Below are positions 18,539-27,800 of a DNA stretch of 64,000 nt, in pieces; the stretch's first letter is position 1, and every line of letters begins with the position of its first letter. A program made the translations under genes and the position numbers. The notes under the pieces are model-generated. The model searched no databases. It saw nothing but the letters and a program-made list of their open reading frames with translations, and was not told where the DNA came from. The stretch is from Blautia sp. (GTDB taxonomy: Bacteria; Bacillota; Clostridia; Lachnospirales; Lachnospiraceae): positions 1-64,000 of the forward strand of contig JAUUSJ010000003.1 in NCBI GenBank assembly GCA_030841965.1, written 5' to 3'.

Positions 18539-21508
18539 GTGACAGGTGTGAACGTAGAAGCATATGATGTGGATTCATTGAGAAAGATGGTTAGGATACT
18601 TGAATATGAGAATAGATTATTAAAAGACAAATTGAAGAAAGCAAGCATTCCATATGATGAGGTAAATCTTTTCGAAGAAAAAATAGAAAATGCAGAAGAA
18701 TATGACCCAGATCAGGGGGAACGTATTGTGAATCCTTCATATATTACAGAAGAGATGGCAATACGTTTCTTTTCGATGTTTTGGGGAAGAGAAGATGTAT
18801 ATGCCAGACGAGGCAAGAATGGTGGTTATTTTCCCCAATGTGATAATCGTTGGAATGACAGGCTTTGTCCTAAGCAACGTAAAGAGAAGGTATTTTGCGG
18901 TGAGTGTGAAAATACCAAATGGACAAGACTGGATGTTAAAAAAATAATTGCTCATTTGTTGGGATTTAAAGAAGATGGTTCAGATGTAATCGGTGTATAT
19001 CCTCTATTGCCAAATGGTACATGCAGATTTATTGTATTTGATTTTGATAATCACGAAAAAGGAGCGGAAGCTACAGATTTCGCCAATACGGATAGCGAGT
19101 GGCATAAAGAAGTAGATGCTCTAAGAAAAATATGTGAACTTAATAATATCAGACCTTTAGTTGAGAGATCACGATCTGGAAAAGGTGCACATGTATGGAT
19201 TTTCTTTAAAAAGGCAATACCAGCAACAATGGCAAGAAATTTCGGATTTCTATTATTGGATAAAGGTTCGACTTCCATTAATCTGAAATCATTTCATTAT
19301 TATGACAGAATGTATCCGTCACAGAATGTGACAAGCAGTATAGGTAATTTGATTGCATTGCCGTTACAAGGACAGGCACTTAAGAATGGAAATAGTGCTT
19401 TTGTAGATGAAAATTGGAATGCATATCCTGATCAATGGGATATTCTCTTTAACAAAACAAAAAAGCTGGATATAAAAGACATCGAACAATGCATGGTGAA
19501 ATGGCAGGGAGAATTAATAGAAGCCAAAAGAATGCTTGTTAATATTAATAAGAACGTCAGAACGAAACCATGGAAAAAGAAGTGCGAGTTTTTTAAAGCT
19601 GATGTTGTGGGCAAGTTGCATATGGTATTGAGTAATGGAGTTTATATTGATACTTTGAACCTTATGCCAAGAATACAAAATCAGATTCGTAGTCTTGCAG
19701 CATTTGATAATCCAGAGTTTTATAAAAATAAAAGACTTGGATATTCAAATTACTATAATTTTAGTGCTGTGTATTTAGGAAAAGACATAGACGGATATAT
19801 ACAGGTTCCAAGGGGATTGAGAGAAAGCATATTACGAGAATGTGAAAAGGCAGGAATTTCTGTTGATGTTTCTGAACAGAGAGAAATAGGACATCCAATC
19901 CGAGTATCTTTTAAAGGAAATTTGCGAATACAGCAAGAATTGGCAGCAGAAGAATTGGTGTCACATTCAGATGGTGTTCTGAGTGCGGCGACCGCATTTG
20001 GTAAGACGGTAGTATGCAGTTATCTTATTGCGCAGCGAAAAGTAAATACGCTTATCCTGTTACAAAGCAAAGAATTGTTGAATCAGTGGGTTGATGAACT
20101 GAATCAGTTTTTGGAAATAAAAGAAGAACCACCGGAATATGTAACAAAAACAGGAAGAAAGAAAAAGAGAGACAGCGTGATAGGAATTTTGCACGGAAGT
20201 AAAAATACATTAACGGGTATCATAGATGTTGCAATGGTTGGTTCTATGTATAGCAGGGGAAAGTTTAATGAACGGATTAATTCTTATGGAATGGTAATTA
20301 TGGATGAATGTCATCACGCAGCTTCCAATACATCTATGGAATTATTGCAGAAAATCAATGCAAAGTATGTGTATGGTGTTTCAGCTACACCAAAACGTGG
20401 TGACAACCTTGACAGGATTATTTATATGTTGCTGGGACCACTGAGACATAGATATACTGCATTGGAGAGGGCAAAGGAACAGGGAATAGGACATTATTTT
20501 ATTCCGAGATATACAAGAGTAGTTGATAATACAGAAAGCAAGGATGATATCAATAAGGCATATAGTTTGATTAGTACTAGCTTTGTACGAAATGAGATGA
20601 TTGTAAACGATGCGATAACTTGTATTGCAAGAAAACAAACTCCAGTAATTTTAACGAGGTTTAAGGAACATGCAAAACTTTTATATGATACTTTAAAAGA
20701 CGAAGCAGATCATGTATTTCTTTTATATGGTGATAATTCCGATAAGGAGAATGCAGGTATACGAGTAAGATTAAAGCAGATTCCTGAAAATGAATCATTA
20801 ATTTTAGTTGCAACTGGTCAGAAAATAGGAGAAGGTTTTGATTTTCCAAGACTGGATGTATTAATGCTTGCAGCTCCTGTGTCTTTTGAAGGGCGCCTTG
20901 AGCAGTATGTAGGAAGATTGAATAGAGATTATGCTGGAAAAGAAGCCGTTTATGTGTATGATTATATTGATTCGCATGTCCGTTTCTTTGATAAAATGTA
21001 TGCAAAAAGGTTAAGAACATATAAAAAAATAGGATTTTCAATATGGACGGGAGAGTTGCAGTCTAAACAGATGATAAATACAATATTCGATTCTGGAAAT
21101 TACACTGAAAAGTTTGAGCAGGATATTGTGGAGGCAGAAAAAACGGTGGTAATTTCCAGCCCAGATATCAGACAAGATAAGATTGAGCGATTCTTGTTCC
21201 TGATGAAGAGAAGACAGGAAGCAGGCGTAAAGGTAACTATTATAACAACAGATCCAGAAGAGATTGTTTATGGAAATTCGGATGTATGCCATGAGTTAAT
21301 CAGAATAATGCAACTAGTAGGAATGAATGTAGTAACAAAAGCAGAAGTTGAAGAACGGTTCGCTGTCATTGACGATGAATTAGTATGGCATGGTGGTATG
21401 AATCTTCTTGGAAAAGTGGATGTTTGGGATAATTTAATGCGTATCAAGAATCATCAGGTCGCAGCGGAATTATTGGAAATTTCACTTGGATTTTTATCAG
21501 AAAAATGA
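18539..21508 (+). CDS. TOTE-like primase / SF2 helicase / PLD-like fusion
   Basis: 989 residues in four parts. Residues 10-50 are a short coiled coil. Residues about 70-300 form an archaeo-eukaryotic primase-type domain: a cysteine cluster CDNRWNDRLC...CGEC, then FDFDNH (metal acids, 167-172), SRSGKGAHVW (211-220) and LIALPLQG. Residues about 460-830 are an SF2 helicase: ATAFGKT (Walker A), MDECHH (about 588), SATPKRGD, GEGFDFP and QYVGRLNR (motif VI). Residues about 865-985 look PLD-like, ending HGGMNLLG. This order matches the AEP-helicase core of TOTE conflict systems. GTG 18539 and GTG 18548 are both possible starts; the latter has AGGTGA better placed. Substrate and partners are unproven. 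Confidence 0.8.
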   Translation: MTGVNVEAYDVDSLRKMVRILEYENRLLKDKLKKASIPYDEVNLFEEKIENAEEYDPDQGERIVNPSYITEEMAIRFFSMFWGREDVYARRGKNGGYFPQCDNRWNDRLCPKQRKEKVFCGECENTKWTRLDVKKIIAHLLGFKEDGSDVIGVYPLLPNGTCRFIVFDFDNHEKGAEATDFANTDSEWHKEVDALRKICELNNIRPLVERSRSGKGAHVWIFFKKAIPATMARNFGFLLLDKGSTSINLKSFHYYDRMYPSQNVTSSIGNLIALPLQGQALKNGNSAFVDENWNAYPDQWDILFNKTKKLDIKDIEQCMVKWQGELIEAKRMLVNINKNVRTKPWKKKCEFFKADVVGKLHMVLSNGVYIDTLNLMPRIQNQIRSLAAFDNPEFYKNKRLGYSNYYNFSAVYLGKDIDGYIQVPRGLRESILRECEKAGISVDVSEQREIGHPIRVSFKGNLRIQQELAAEELVSHSDGVLSAATAFGKTVVCSYLIAQRKVNTLILLQSKELLNQWVDELNQFLEIKEEPPEYVTKTGRKKKRDSVIGILHGSKNTLTGIIDVAMVGSMYSRGKFNERINSYGMVIMDECHHAASNTSMELLQKINAKYVYGVSATPKRGDNLDRIIYMLLGPLRHRYTALERAKEQGIGHYFIPRYTRVVDNTESKDDINKAYSLISTSFVRNEMIVNDAITCIARKQTPVILTRFKEHAKLLYDTLKDEADHVFLLYGDNSDKENAGIRVRLKQIPENESLILVATGQKIGEGFDFPRLDVLMLAAPVSFEGRLEQYVGRLNRDYAGKEAVYVYDYIDSHVRFFDKMYAKRLRTYKKIGFSIWTGELQSKQMINTIFDSGNYTEKFEQDIVEAEKTVVISSPDIRQDKIERFLFLMKRRQEAGVKVTIITTDPEEIVYGNSDVCHELIRIMQLVGMNVVTKAEVEERFAVIDDELVWHGGMNLLGKVDVWDNLMRIKNHQVAAELLEISLGFLSEK

Positions 21509-21597
21509 GAAGATATTTGTGAAGGAGAACTTCTTTCATTCCCATATGATAGAGATTAGCATAAAGGCTGTTGACAGTCAATGTTTCATTTTATACC

Positions 21598-21627
21598 TTG
21601 ATTGGATAGCAATCTATATGTTATGAT
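21598..21627 (+). promoter_or_regulatory. possible promoter of the AAA-ATPase gene
   Basis: TTGATT (21598-21603), an 18-base spacer and TATGAT (21622-21627). A second TTGACA at 21571 has a poor spacer. Either would serve the gene starting at 21701. Confidence 0.4.
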
Positions 21628-21700
21628 GATATCGGCATAGCTAATTTCCCCTAGTGTGAAAAACATGCTACGAAAGCTGAGAAAGGAGTGTGAGGATAGA

Positions 21701-23374
21701 ATGGGCATTTATTTAAATAGTCGAAGTGCGTATAGTTTATTTTGCGAGGATTATTCGTCAACCTATTTTGTAGATAAGACAGAGATACTTGCAGAACTTG
21801 TGCCGATTGTGGAATGGAAAGAGAATTCATCTGAACCATTAGGTTCTAATCGGGGCAAGAGACCAAAGTATATAGCAATTACTAGACCGCGTCGCTTTGG
21901 AAAGACGGTTATGGCGAATATGATTGCTTCTTATTTCGGCAAGGGTGTGGATAGTAGTGGGATTTTTCGCAACCTGAAAGTATCAAAATATGACTGGTAT
22001 GAGACACATCTGAACAAACATAATGTGATACATATTATGTTTAATGAAATGCCGAGAGAATGTAGCTCTTATCAACAGTATATTGCTCGATTTGAAAAGG
22101 GGTTGGTGGCGGATTTACGAAAGGCATATTCTGATGCGGAGATAGAAAAAGACGATGCCCTATGGGATGCATTGACGAAAGTTCACGAATACTGTGATGG
22201 CGAGAAATTCATTTTTGTACTCGATGAGTGGGATTATATTTATCATCAGGATTTTGCCACAGGGAAGGATAAGGCAAGTTTCACAAAGTTTCTCAGTAAT
22301 CTCTTAAAGGACAAAGCTTATGTGGAGATGGCATATATGACGGGAATTTTACCGATAGCAAAATACTCCAGCGGTTCGGAGCTGAATATGTTTTTTGAAT
22401 TTTCAATGGCGACAACAGCTGCCTACAGTGATTACTTTGGTTTCACTGACGAGGAGGTTGACATTTTGTACCAGAGATATGTAGAGATAGAGAATGAGCC
22501 GGTTATAACCCGCGAGGGATTAGAATTATGGTATGATGGCTATCAGACGGCAGGTAATAAAAAATTATATAATCCACGTTCTGTAGTTGGCGCATTAACA
22601 TACAATCAACTTCGTAGTTATTGGACGAGCTCAGGACCATATGATGAGATTTTTTATTATATTGGTGCCAATACAGATGCTGTCAAAGACGATATCGCTG
22701 CAATGGTGGCAGATAATCCCGTTCCATCGAAAGTACAAGAGTATGCCGCTACATCAATGGAGTTGAAAACAAAGGATGAGATTTTCTCTGCAATGGTAGT
22801 GTATGGCTTTTTGAATTATAAAGACGGGTATGTTTCTATCCCAAACAAAGAACTAATGGATAAGTTTGCAGAAGTGGTGCAAAGGGAGCCTTCTCTTGGA
22901 AATGTGTATAAGCTGACGAAGGAATCTGGCAGGATGCTTGCTGCGACAAAAGCTGGTGATACAAAAACTATGACAGAGCTGATGGAGTATGCCCATAATA
23001 CTCATAGTCCACTACAAACATACAGCAATGAAGCAGAACTAGCATCGATTCTTCGTTGGGTGTATCTGAAGGCATTGGATTTCTATCGCATTGAACGGGA
23101 GGAAAAGGCTGGTGTTGGATATGTGGACTTGATTTTTTATCCGTTTGTAAAAAGCGATGACTGCATTATCATCGAATTAAAAGTAAATCACACCGCAGAC
23201 GAGGCAATCCAACAGATTAAAGAGCGCCAGTACGCACTTCGCTTTGAGGGAAAGTTCGGAGAAAATCCAGAGTATACAGGACGTATTCTTGCAGTCGGAA
23301 TTGCCTATAGCAAAGAAAATAAGAGTAAGAGACATGAATGTAAGGTTGAGGTGTTGCGGGAGAGAATAAGGTAA
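21701..23374 (+). CDS. AAA-ATPase-like / PDDEXK_9 protein, group I
   Basis: 557 residues. The N-terminal AAA-ATPase-like domain (PF09820 type) starts YFVDKTEILAELVP, with the P-loop TRPRRFGKT near residue 60 and the acidic FVLDEWDYIYH as Walker B. The middle has ELWYDGYQTA and LYNPRSVVGAL, typical of the family. The C-terminal PD-(D/E)XK nuclease-like domain has GYVDLIFYP (Asp) and CIIIELKVN (E-x-K). Function is unknown; accessory location and a nuclease fold suggest a conflict role. ATG 21701 fits the paralogue at 48150 and follows GAAAGGAG. The two group I proteins are the same length and mostly identical. Confidence 0.85.
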   Translation: MGIYLNSRSAYSLFCEDYSSTYFVDKTEILAELVPIVEWKENSSEPLGSNRGKRPKYIAITRPRRFGKTVMANMIASYFGKGVDSSGIFRNLKVSKYDWYETHLNKHNVIHIMFNEMPRECSSYQQYIARFEKGLVADLRKAYSDAEIEKDDALWDALTKVHEYCDGEKFIFVLDEWDYIYHQDFATGKDKASFTKFLSNLLKDKAYVEMAYMTGILPIAKYSSGSELNMFFEFSMATTAAYSDYFGFTDEEVDILYQRYVEIENEPVITREGLELWYDGYQTAGNKKLYNPRSVVGALTYNQLRSYWTSSGPYDEIFYYIGANTDAVKDDIAAMVADNPVPSKVQEYAATSMELKTKDEIFSAMVVYGFLNYKDGYVSIPNKELMDKFAEVVQREPSLGNVYKLTKESGRMLAATKAGDTKTMTELMEYAHNTHSPLQTYSNEAELASILRWVYLKALDFYRIEREEKAGVGYVDLIFYPFVKSDDCIIIELKVNHTADEAIQQIKERQYALRFEGKFGENPEYTGRILAVGIAYSKENKSKRHECKVEVLRERIR

Positions 23375-23447
23375 AAATGAGTGTGTGATTGAAAAATTCA
23401 CACTCTGAAATTATATTATATCAATCAAGAGAGGAGATAAGAAGCAT

Positions 23448-24464
23448 ATGAAGATTTTAGTCACAGGAGGAGCAGGTTATATAGGCTCTCACACAGTTAT
23501 TGAATTACAAAATAATGGCCATGAGGTTGTAGTTGTGGACAACCTGGTCAATTCCAGCGAGATTTCTCTAAAAAGAGTAGAGACTATCACGAAAAAAGAA
23601 GTTCCATTTTACAAGGTCGACATCAGAGACAGAGAAGGGTTGGAAAATGTTTTCGACAAATATAGTTTTGACTGCTGTATCCATTTCGCTGGATTAAAAG
23701 CAGTCGGTGAGTCAGTTCAGCTCCCATGGGAGTATTATGACAATAATATTAGCGGCACATTAGTTCTTCTTGATGTGATGAGAAAACATCATTGTAAAAA
23801 CATCATTTTCAGTTCCTCCGCAACTGTCTACGGCAATCCAGCCGTGATTCCTATCACAGAGGAATGCCCAAAAGGTCAGTGTACAAACCCATATGGTCAG
23901 ACCAAATCGATGCTTGAGCAAATCATGATGGATATGCAAAAGGCGGACCCAGAGTGGAATATCGTTTTACTTCGATATTTTAATCCAATCGGCGCACATA
24001 AGAGCGGCTTAATCGGTGAGAATCCAAACGGTATCCCAAATAATTTAATGCCTTATGTCACACAGGTTGCCGTTGGAAAGTTAAAAGAACTAGGCGTCTT
24101 CGGCAATGACTACGATACTCCAGACGGAACAGGCGTGAGAGACTATATCCATGTCGTAGATTTGGCAGTCGGTCATGTAAAAGCATTGAAGGCGATTGAA
24201 GAAAAATGCGGACTAGAGATATTTAATCTCGGAACAGGACAGGGCTACTCCGTTTTGGATGTTGTCAAGGCATTTGAAGATGCAAATGGAGTGAAAATTC
24301 CATATGTAATCAAACCTAGAAGAGCAGGAGATATCGCCACTTGCTATTCTGACCCGACAAAGGCCGAAAAAGTTCTTGGCTGGAAGGCGAAGTATGATAT
24401 TGTTGATATGTGTAGAGATTCCTGGAACTGGCAGAAAAACAATCCGAATGGATTTGAGGAATAA
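23448..24464 (+). CDS. galE: UDP-glucose 4-epimerase
   Basis: 338 residues. MKILVTGGAGYIGSHTVIEL is the NAD motif; FSSSATVYGNP and Y149-GQT-K153 are catalytic, and LRYFNPIGAH plus DGTGVRDYIHVVDLA are GalE-specific. It interconverts UDP-glucose and UDP-galactose, supplying galactose for the neighbouring polysaccharides. GAGAGGAGA lies 13 bases before ATG 23448. It stands alone, with its own 3' hairpin region and a long leader before the next gene. Codon use is noticeably less AT-rich than in the glycosyltransferase genes. Confidence 0.95.
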   Translation: MKILVTGGAGYIGSHTVIELQNNGHEVVVVDNLVNSSEISLKRVETITKKEVPFYKVDIRDREGLENVFDKYSFDCCIHFAGLKAVGESVQLPWEYYDNNISGTLVLLDVMRKHHCKNIIFSSSATVYGNPAVIPITEECPKGQCTNPYGQTKSMLEQIMMDMQKADPEWNIVLLRYFNPIGAHKSGLIGENPNGIPNNLMPYVTQVAVGKLKELGVFGNDYDTPDGTGVRDYIHVVDLAVGHVKALKAIEEKCGLEIFNLGTGQGYSVLDVVKAFEDANGVKIPYVIKPRRAGDIATCYSDPTKAEKVLGWKAKYDIVDMCRDSWNWQKNNPNGFEE

Positions 24465-24477
24465 GGTTATCCATTCA

Positions 24478-24560
24478 TTTGAGATAAAATTCACGATAGA
24501 AACTTTGAGATAAAATTCCTGATAAAATATTGGTAACAAAATTTACGATAGAAAATTTTT
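24478..24560 (+). repeat. degenerate AT-rich direct repeats after galE
   Basis: GAGATAAAATTCACGATAGAAA, GAGATAAAATTCCTGATAAAA and ACAAAATTTACGATAGAAAA are imperfect copies of one 20-22 base unit. No coding capacity and no known role. Confidence 0.5.
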
Positions 24561-24616
24561 GCTAATATAAAGCATTTTTTGGAATTTTATTTGAAAATAT
24601 TCGGGATTTTGAGCAG

Positions 24617-24677
24617 AAAAAACGGAGAATAGACGATAAATTTAACAAAATTTCAAATCTAAATCTCCGTTTTTTTG
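24617..24677 (+). terminator. hairpin with T-run downstream of galE
   Basis: Perfect 12-base arms AAAAAACGGAGA (24617-24628) and TCTCCGTTTTTT (24664-24675), with a T-run at the end; the loop is 35 bases. Likely terminator, possibly bidirectional. Confidence 0.6.
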
Positions 24678-24753
24678 TTAAAAAAGAGTACAAAATAATT
24701 CTAAAATAGTATAGAATTGTTTTGTGCTTTTCGGGGAAAAAGAGAATTTAGTC

Positions 24754-24782
24754 TTGACTAGTCGATTGGTGTAATATATAAT
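24754..24782 (+). promoter_or_regulatory. strong promoter of the second polysaccharide operon
   Basis: TTGACT (24754-24759), exactly 17 bases, TATAAT (24777-24782). Transcription would begin near 24789, about 625 bases before the first coding start at 25415, giving a long untranslated leader. Confidence 0.75.
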
Positions 24783-24788
24783 GAACGA

Positions 24789-25414
24789 GTTGAATGATTT
24801 GGAGGTTCGTTTTATATTTATATAGATATCTCTAGTAAATATTCTAGTAAACATTCTAGTAAACATATCTAATCAATATATTCTAACCTTACAAATGGAT
24901 AAAAATAAAAAATGAAAAAATATAATTTTCATTGAAAAATCATTGAAAAAGCGGTTTTGAGCAAAGTCATCGAGGATTCGTGGTTTGTAAGTTTCTGCAA
25001 CATATCGTATTATGAACTGGCGCATTTTTTATGTATGGGATAGATAGCGAAGCTATGTCATTTTCCAAAAAATGGGGTGGATGGCGAAGCCATGCTATAA
25101 TCATGCACAGTGCAGATTTACTTAGGACAGGAGAAAAAAACTGGAATTATATAAAATTTCTGGTTTTAGAATTCTCTGTCCAATTTTTTTGCGCAAAAAT
25201 AGGGGCTGGCATAAGCGGTATGGGATGATGTAGTAGAGATTGGAAAATTGCAGATAATACACCGGAATATTAAAGTAATATGTTTTGTTTTATATAGTGA
25301 TAAGCATTACGATAATTTTTGGTCTGGCTATGGGAGACACTGCTTGTTGAAAGATACTAAGAGAAAATGAAAGAGCTTAAGAATTTAGTTATCAAAAGAG
25401 GGAGGAATTTATGA
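24789..25414 (+). promoter_or_regulatory. long structured leader of the second polysaccharide operon
   Basis: No gene is visible in these 626 bases. In order they hold three 12-base direct repeats TCTAGTAAA(T/C)AT (24831-24866); two small hairpins with GAA loops, ATAGC-GAA-GCTAT (25044-25056) and ATGGC-GAA-GCCAT (25081-25093), set in similar flanks; a TGCA-CAG-TGCA hairpin (25104-25114); and a terminator (25125-25190). The repeated hairpins differ by a compensatory pair change, which supports an RNA structure. The layout suggests control by antitermination, as known for LoaP- and RfaH-type regulators of polysaccharide operons; no such regulator is in the window. Confidence 0.5.
25125..25190 (+). 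terminator. intrinsic terminator inside the leader
   Basis: GGACAGGAGA (25125-25134) pairs with TCTCTGTCC (25173-25181) with one bulged base, followed by AA and seven Ts (25184-25190). It sits between the promoter and the first gene, so read-through must be allowed for the operon to be expressed. Confidence 0.6.
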
Positions 25415-26188
25415 ATGGCTCATGAATATAAAAGACGAGTAGATAAATCCCTTATTCCTACATGCAACATAATGGGAGTTAATATTGCAGCTATAAATAT
25501 GGAATGGTTGCTGAAATACTTAGAAGAGAATATTGCCGATATAAAAGGCGATTATATCTGTGTTTCAAATGTACATACAACTGTTACCAGTTATGAGAAT
25601 CCTGATTATTGTTCTATTCAAAATGGTGGATTGATGGCAATTCCTGATGGTGGACCGCTATCTACAATGGGACAAAAGCGTGGTTATAAGAAAATGAAAA
25701 GAACGACGGGACCAAGCTTGATGGGAGAAATATTTAAAGTCTCAGCTGAAAAAGGATATCGGCATTATTTTTATGGCAGCAAAGAGGAAACATTGGAACT
25801 TCTATATCAGAAGCTGATAGATCATTATCCGGGAATTCAGATTGCTGGAATGTACAGTCCGCCTTTTCGACCGCTTACCGAAGAAGAAGATAAGGCTGTG
25901 ATTAAGCGGATTAATGAAACGAAGCCAGATTTTGTATGGATTGGACTTGGTGCACCTAAGCAGGAGAAATGGATGGCTGCTCATCAGGGCAAGATTGATG
26001 GTCTGATGATTGGTGTCGGAGCTGGTTTTGACTATTACGCTGAGAATATCAAGCGTGCTCCTATGTGGATGCAAAAGAGCAATCTGGAGTGGCTGTATCG
26101 ACTGATGCAAGATCCAAAGAGGTTGTTTAAGAGATACTGGAGTACTAATACTAAGTTCATTTGGAATGCGATGATTAGGGGAAAATAG
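25415..26188 (+). CDS. WecG/TagA/CpsF family glycosyltransferase
   Basis: 257 residues, GT26 fold. Conserved elements are VSNVHTTVTSYENP, IPDGGPLSTMGQKRG with the active-site Asp, GPSLMGEIF, YFYGSKEETLELL, GLGAPKQEKWM and GVGAGFDYYAENIKRAP, with a C-terminal helix that attaches relatives to the membrane. Such enzymes add the second sugar (often N-acetylmannosamine-type) to lipid-linked GlcNAc. GGGAGG lies nine bases upstream of ATG 25415. It is the first gene of the second polysaccharide operon. Confidence 0.9.
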   Translation: MAHEYKRRVDKSLIPTCNIMGVNIAAINMEWLLKYLEENIADIKGDYICVSNVHTTVTSYENPDYCSIQNGGLMAIPDGGPLSTMGQKRGYKKMKRTTGPSLMGEIFKVSAEKGYRHYFYGSKEETLELLYQKLIDHYPGIQIAGMYSPPFRPLTEEEDKAVIKRINETKPDFVWIGLGAPKQEKWMAAHQGKIDGLMIGVGAGFDYYAENIKRAPMWMQKSNLEWLYRLMQDPKRLFKRYWSTNTKFIWNAMIRGK

Positions 26189-26190
26189 AG

Positions 26191-27264
26191 ATGAAGAGAG
26201 TATGTATGGTTGTTCCAAATAGAATGGTTAAAGGTGGAATAGCAGCTGTAGTCAATGGATATCGGGGGTCTCAACTGGAAAAGGATTATGAGATAACTTA
26301 TGTGGAATCATATAAAGATGGAAGCAAGTTCGACAAGCTTTTGAAAGGAATTTGTGGATATTTTCATTTTGCAGGTGTTTTGTTATTCCACAAGCCTGAT
26401 ATAGTTCATATTCACTCATCATTTGGTCCATCTTTTTATAGAAAAATGCCGTTTATTTATATGGCATCTTGGCGAAAAGTTCCGATTATCAATCATATTC
26501 ATGGTGCTGATTTTGACGAGTTCTTTGTTAATGCTTCAGAAAGTAAAAAAGAGAAGATTAGAAAAGTATATAGTAAATGTAATATGTTGATTGCGCTTTC
26601 GGAAGAATGGAAAGAACGATTGAGTCAAATCGTTCCAAGTGAAAGGATAACTATTATAGAAAATTATAGCGTTCTTCACGAAGATGCCCTGGTAGAGCGA
26701 AATAATAGAAAGTGTAATAATACAGTTTTATTCTTAGGCGAGCTGGGAAAACGAAAAGGTTGCTATGATATACCGGCAGTTATAGAACAGGTGAAAAAAA
26801 GCGTTCCCAATGTAAGATTTGTTTTAGCTGGAGCTGGAACAGAGACAGATGAAAAAGCAATTAGGCAGCTAATTGAAGAGAAGAATGTTGCAGAAAATGT
26901 TGTCTTTCCTGGCTGGGTTAGAGGGAAAACAAAGGATAAGCTACTCAAAGAGGCGGATGTGTTCTTCTTGCCGTCTTACAACGAGGGAATGCCAATGTCG
27001 GTATTGGATGCAATGGGTTATGGTTTGCCAATAGTCAGCACGAATGTTGGAGGAATTCCTAAGATTGTACATGATGGAGAAAACGGGTACTGCTGTGAGC
27101 CAGGGGATTTGGCGAGAATGGGCATGGGAATAGAAGATATTCTTTCAAACAAAGAAAAAAGAAACGCATTAGCAGAAGAATCGCTTTCTATTGTAAAGAG
27201 AGGCTACTCGTTAGAAGCACATTTGAAGCTCTTGAAGGCTGCTTATGAAAGGATAATAAAGTGA
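26191..27264 (+). CDS. GT4 family glycosyltransferase
   Basis: 357 residues. CMVVPNRMVKGGIAAVVNGY opens the N-domain; HIHSSFGPSFYRK and NHIHGADFDEF follow. The C-domain has LFLGELGKRKGCYDI, VFPGWVRGKTKD and FFLPSYNEGMPMSVLDAMGYGLP with the E-x7-E-type donor site. It starts two bases after the previous stop. Cytoplasmic, using a nucleotide-sugar donor; specificity unknown. Confidence 0.88.
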   Translation: MKRVCMVVPNRMVKGGIAAVVNGYRGSQLEKDYEITYVESYKDGSKFDKLLKGICGYFHFAGVLLFHKPDIVHIHSSFGPSFYRKMPFIYMASWRKVPIINHIHGADFDEFFVNASESKKEKIRKVYSKCNMLIALSEEWKERLSQIVPSERITIIENYSVLHEDALVERNNRKCNNTVLFLGELGKRKGCYDIPAVIEQVKKSVPNVRFVLAGAGTETDEKAIRQLIEEKNVAENVVFPGWVRGKTKDKLLKEADVFFLPSYNEGMPMSVLDAMGYGLPIVSTNVGGIPKIVHDGENGYCCEPGDLARMGMGIEDILSNKEKRNALAEESLSIVKRGYSLEAHLKLLKAAYERIIK

Positions 27265-27797
27265 AAAATCCGTTAATATATATGAAAAATGCAATTCTGA
27301 TTGCGGGAAAAAAAGTAAGATATGGTAATAGACTTACAATCGGCTGGATTCAAACTTTTGAAAAGGTAAAGTTTAATATAGGAAAAACAGCAAAAGTCTT
27401 GATGGGGTCGTATAATCAGAATAGAGGTTGTTTGCATATTGTAGTACCTGATGGAAAAATTGATATAGGAAGTCATTGCTTTTTTAATATTAATTCTTCT
27501 ATCACATGTGTTGATTCAGTTATTATAGGAGATAATTGTAAATTCGGAAATAATCTTGTCATTGTGGATCACGACCATAATTTTAGGTCAAACAATCCTG
27601 AATTTATTTCAGCACCGATAAAAATAGGAAATAATGTATGGTGTGGCGCTGATGTTGTTATTTTGAAAGGGTCAATAATTGGTGATAATTGTGTGATTGC
27701 TGCTGGTACTGTAGTGAGAGGAGTAGTTCCAGATAATACAATTCTATATCAAAAAAGAGAAAATAATCAACGCATTATCGAAAGGAAAAGGATGTAA
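27261..27797 (+). CDS. hexapeptide-repeat acetyltransferase
   Basis: 178 residues. Left-handed beta-helix repeats (IDIGSHCFFNINSS, VIIGDNCKFGNNLVIVDHDHNF, IKIGNNVWCGADVVILKGSIIGDNC) and the active-site DHDH place it in the LacA/WbbJ-like O-acetyltransferases that acetylate sugars with acetyl-CoA. GTG 27261 overlaps the preceding TGA by four bases and AAAGG precedes it, indicating translational coupling. Confidence 0.87.
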   Translation: MKNPLIYMKNAILIAGKKVRYGNRLTIGWIQTFEKVKFNIGKTAKVLMGSYNQNRGCLHIVVPDGKIDIGSHCFFNINSSITCVDSVIIGDNCKFGNNLVIVDHDHNFRSNNPEFISAPIKIGNNVWCGADVVILKGSIIGDNCVIAAGTVVRGVVPDNTILYQKRENNQRIIERKRM

Positions 27798-27800
27798 AAG

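Noticed and set aside
24678..24866. Minus-strand open frame across the leader
   Set aside because: Low-complexity translation of AT-rich repeats, no ribosome site, and it overlaps the consensus promoter.
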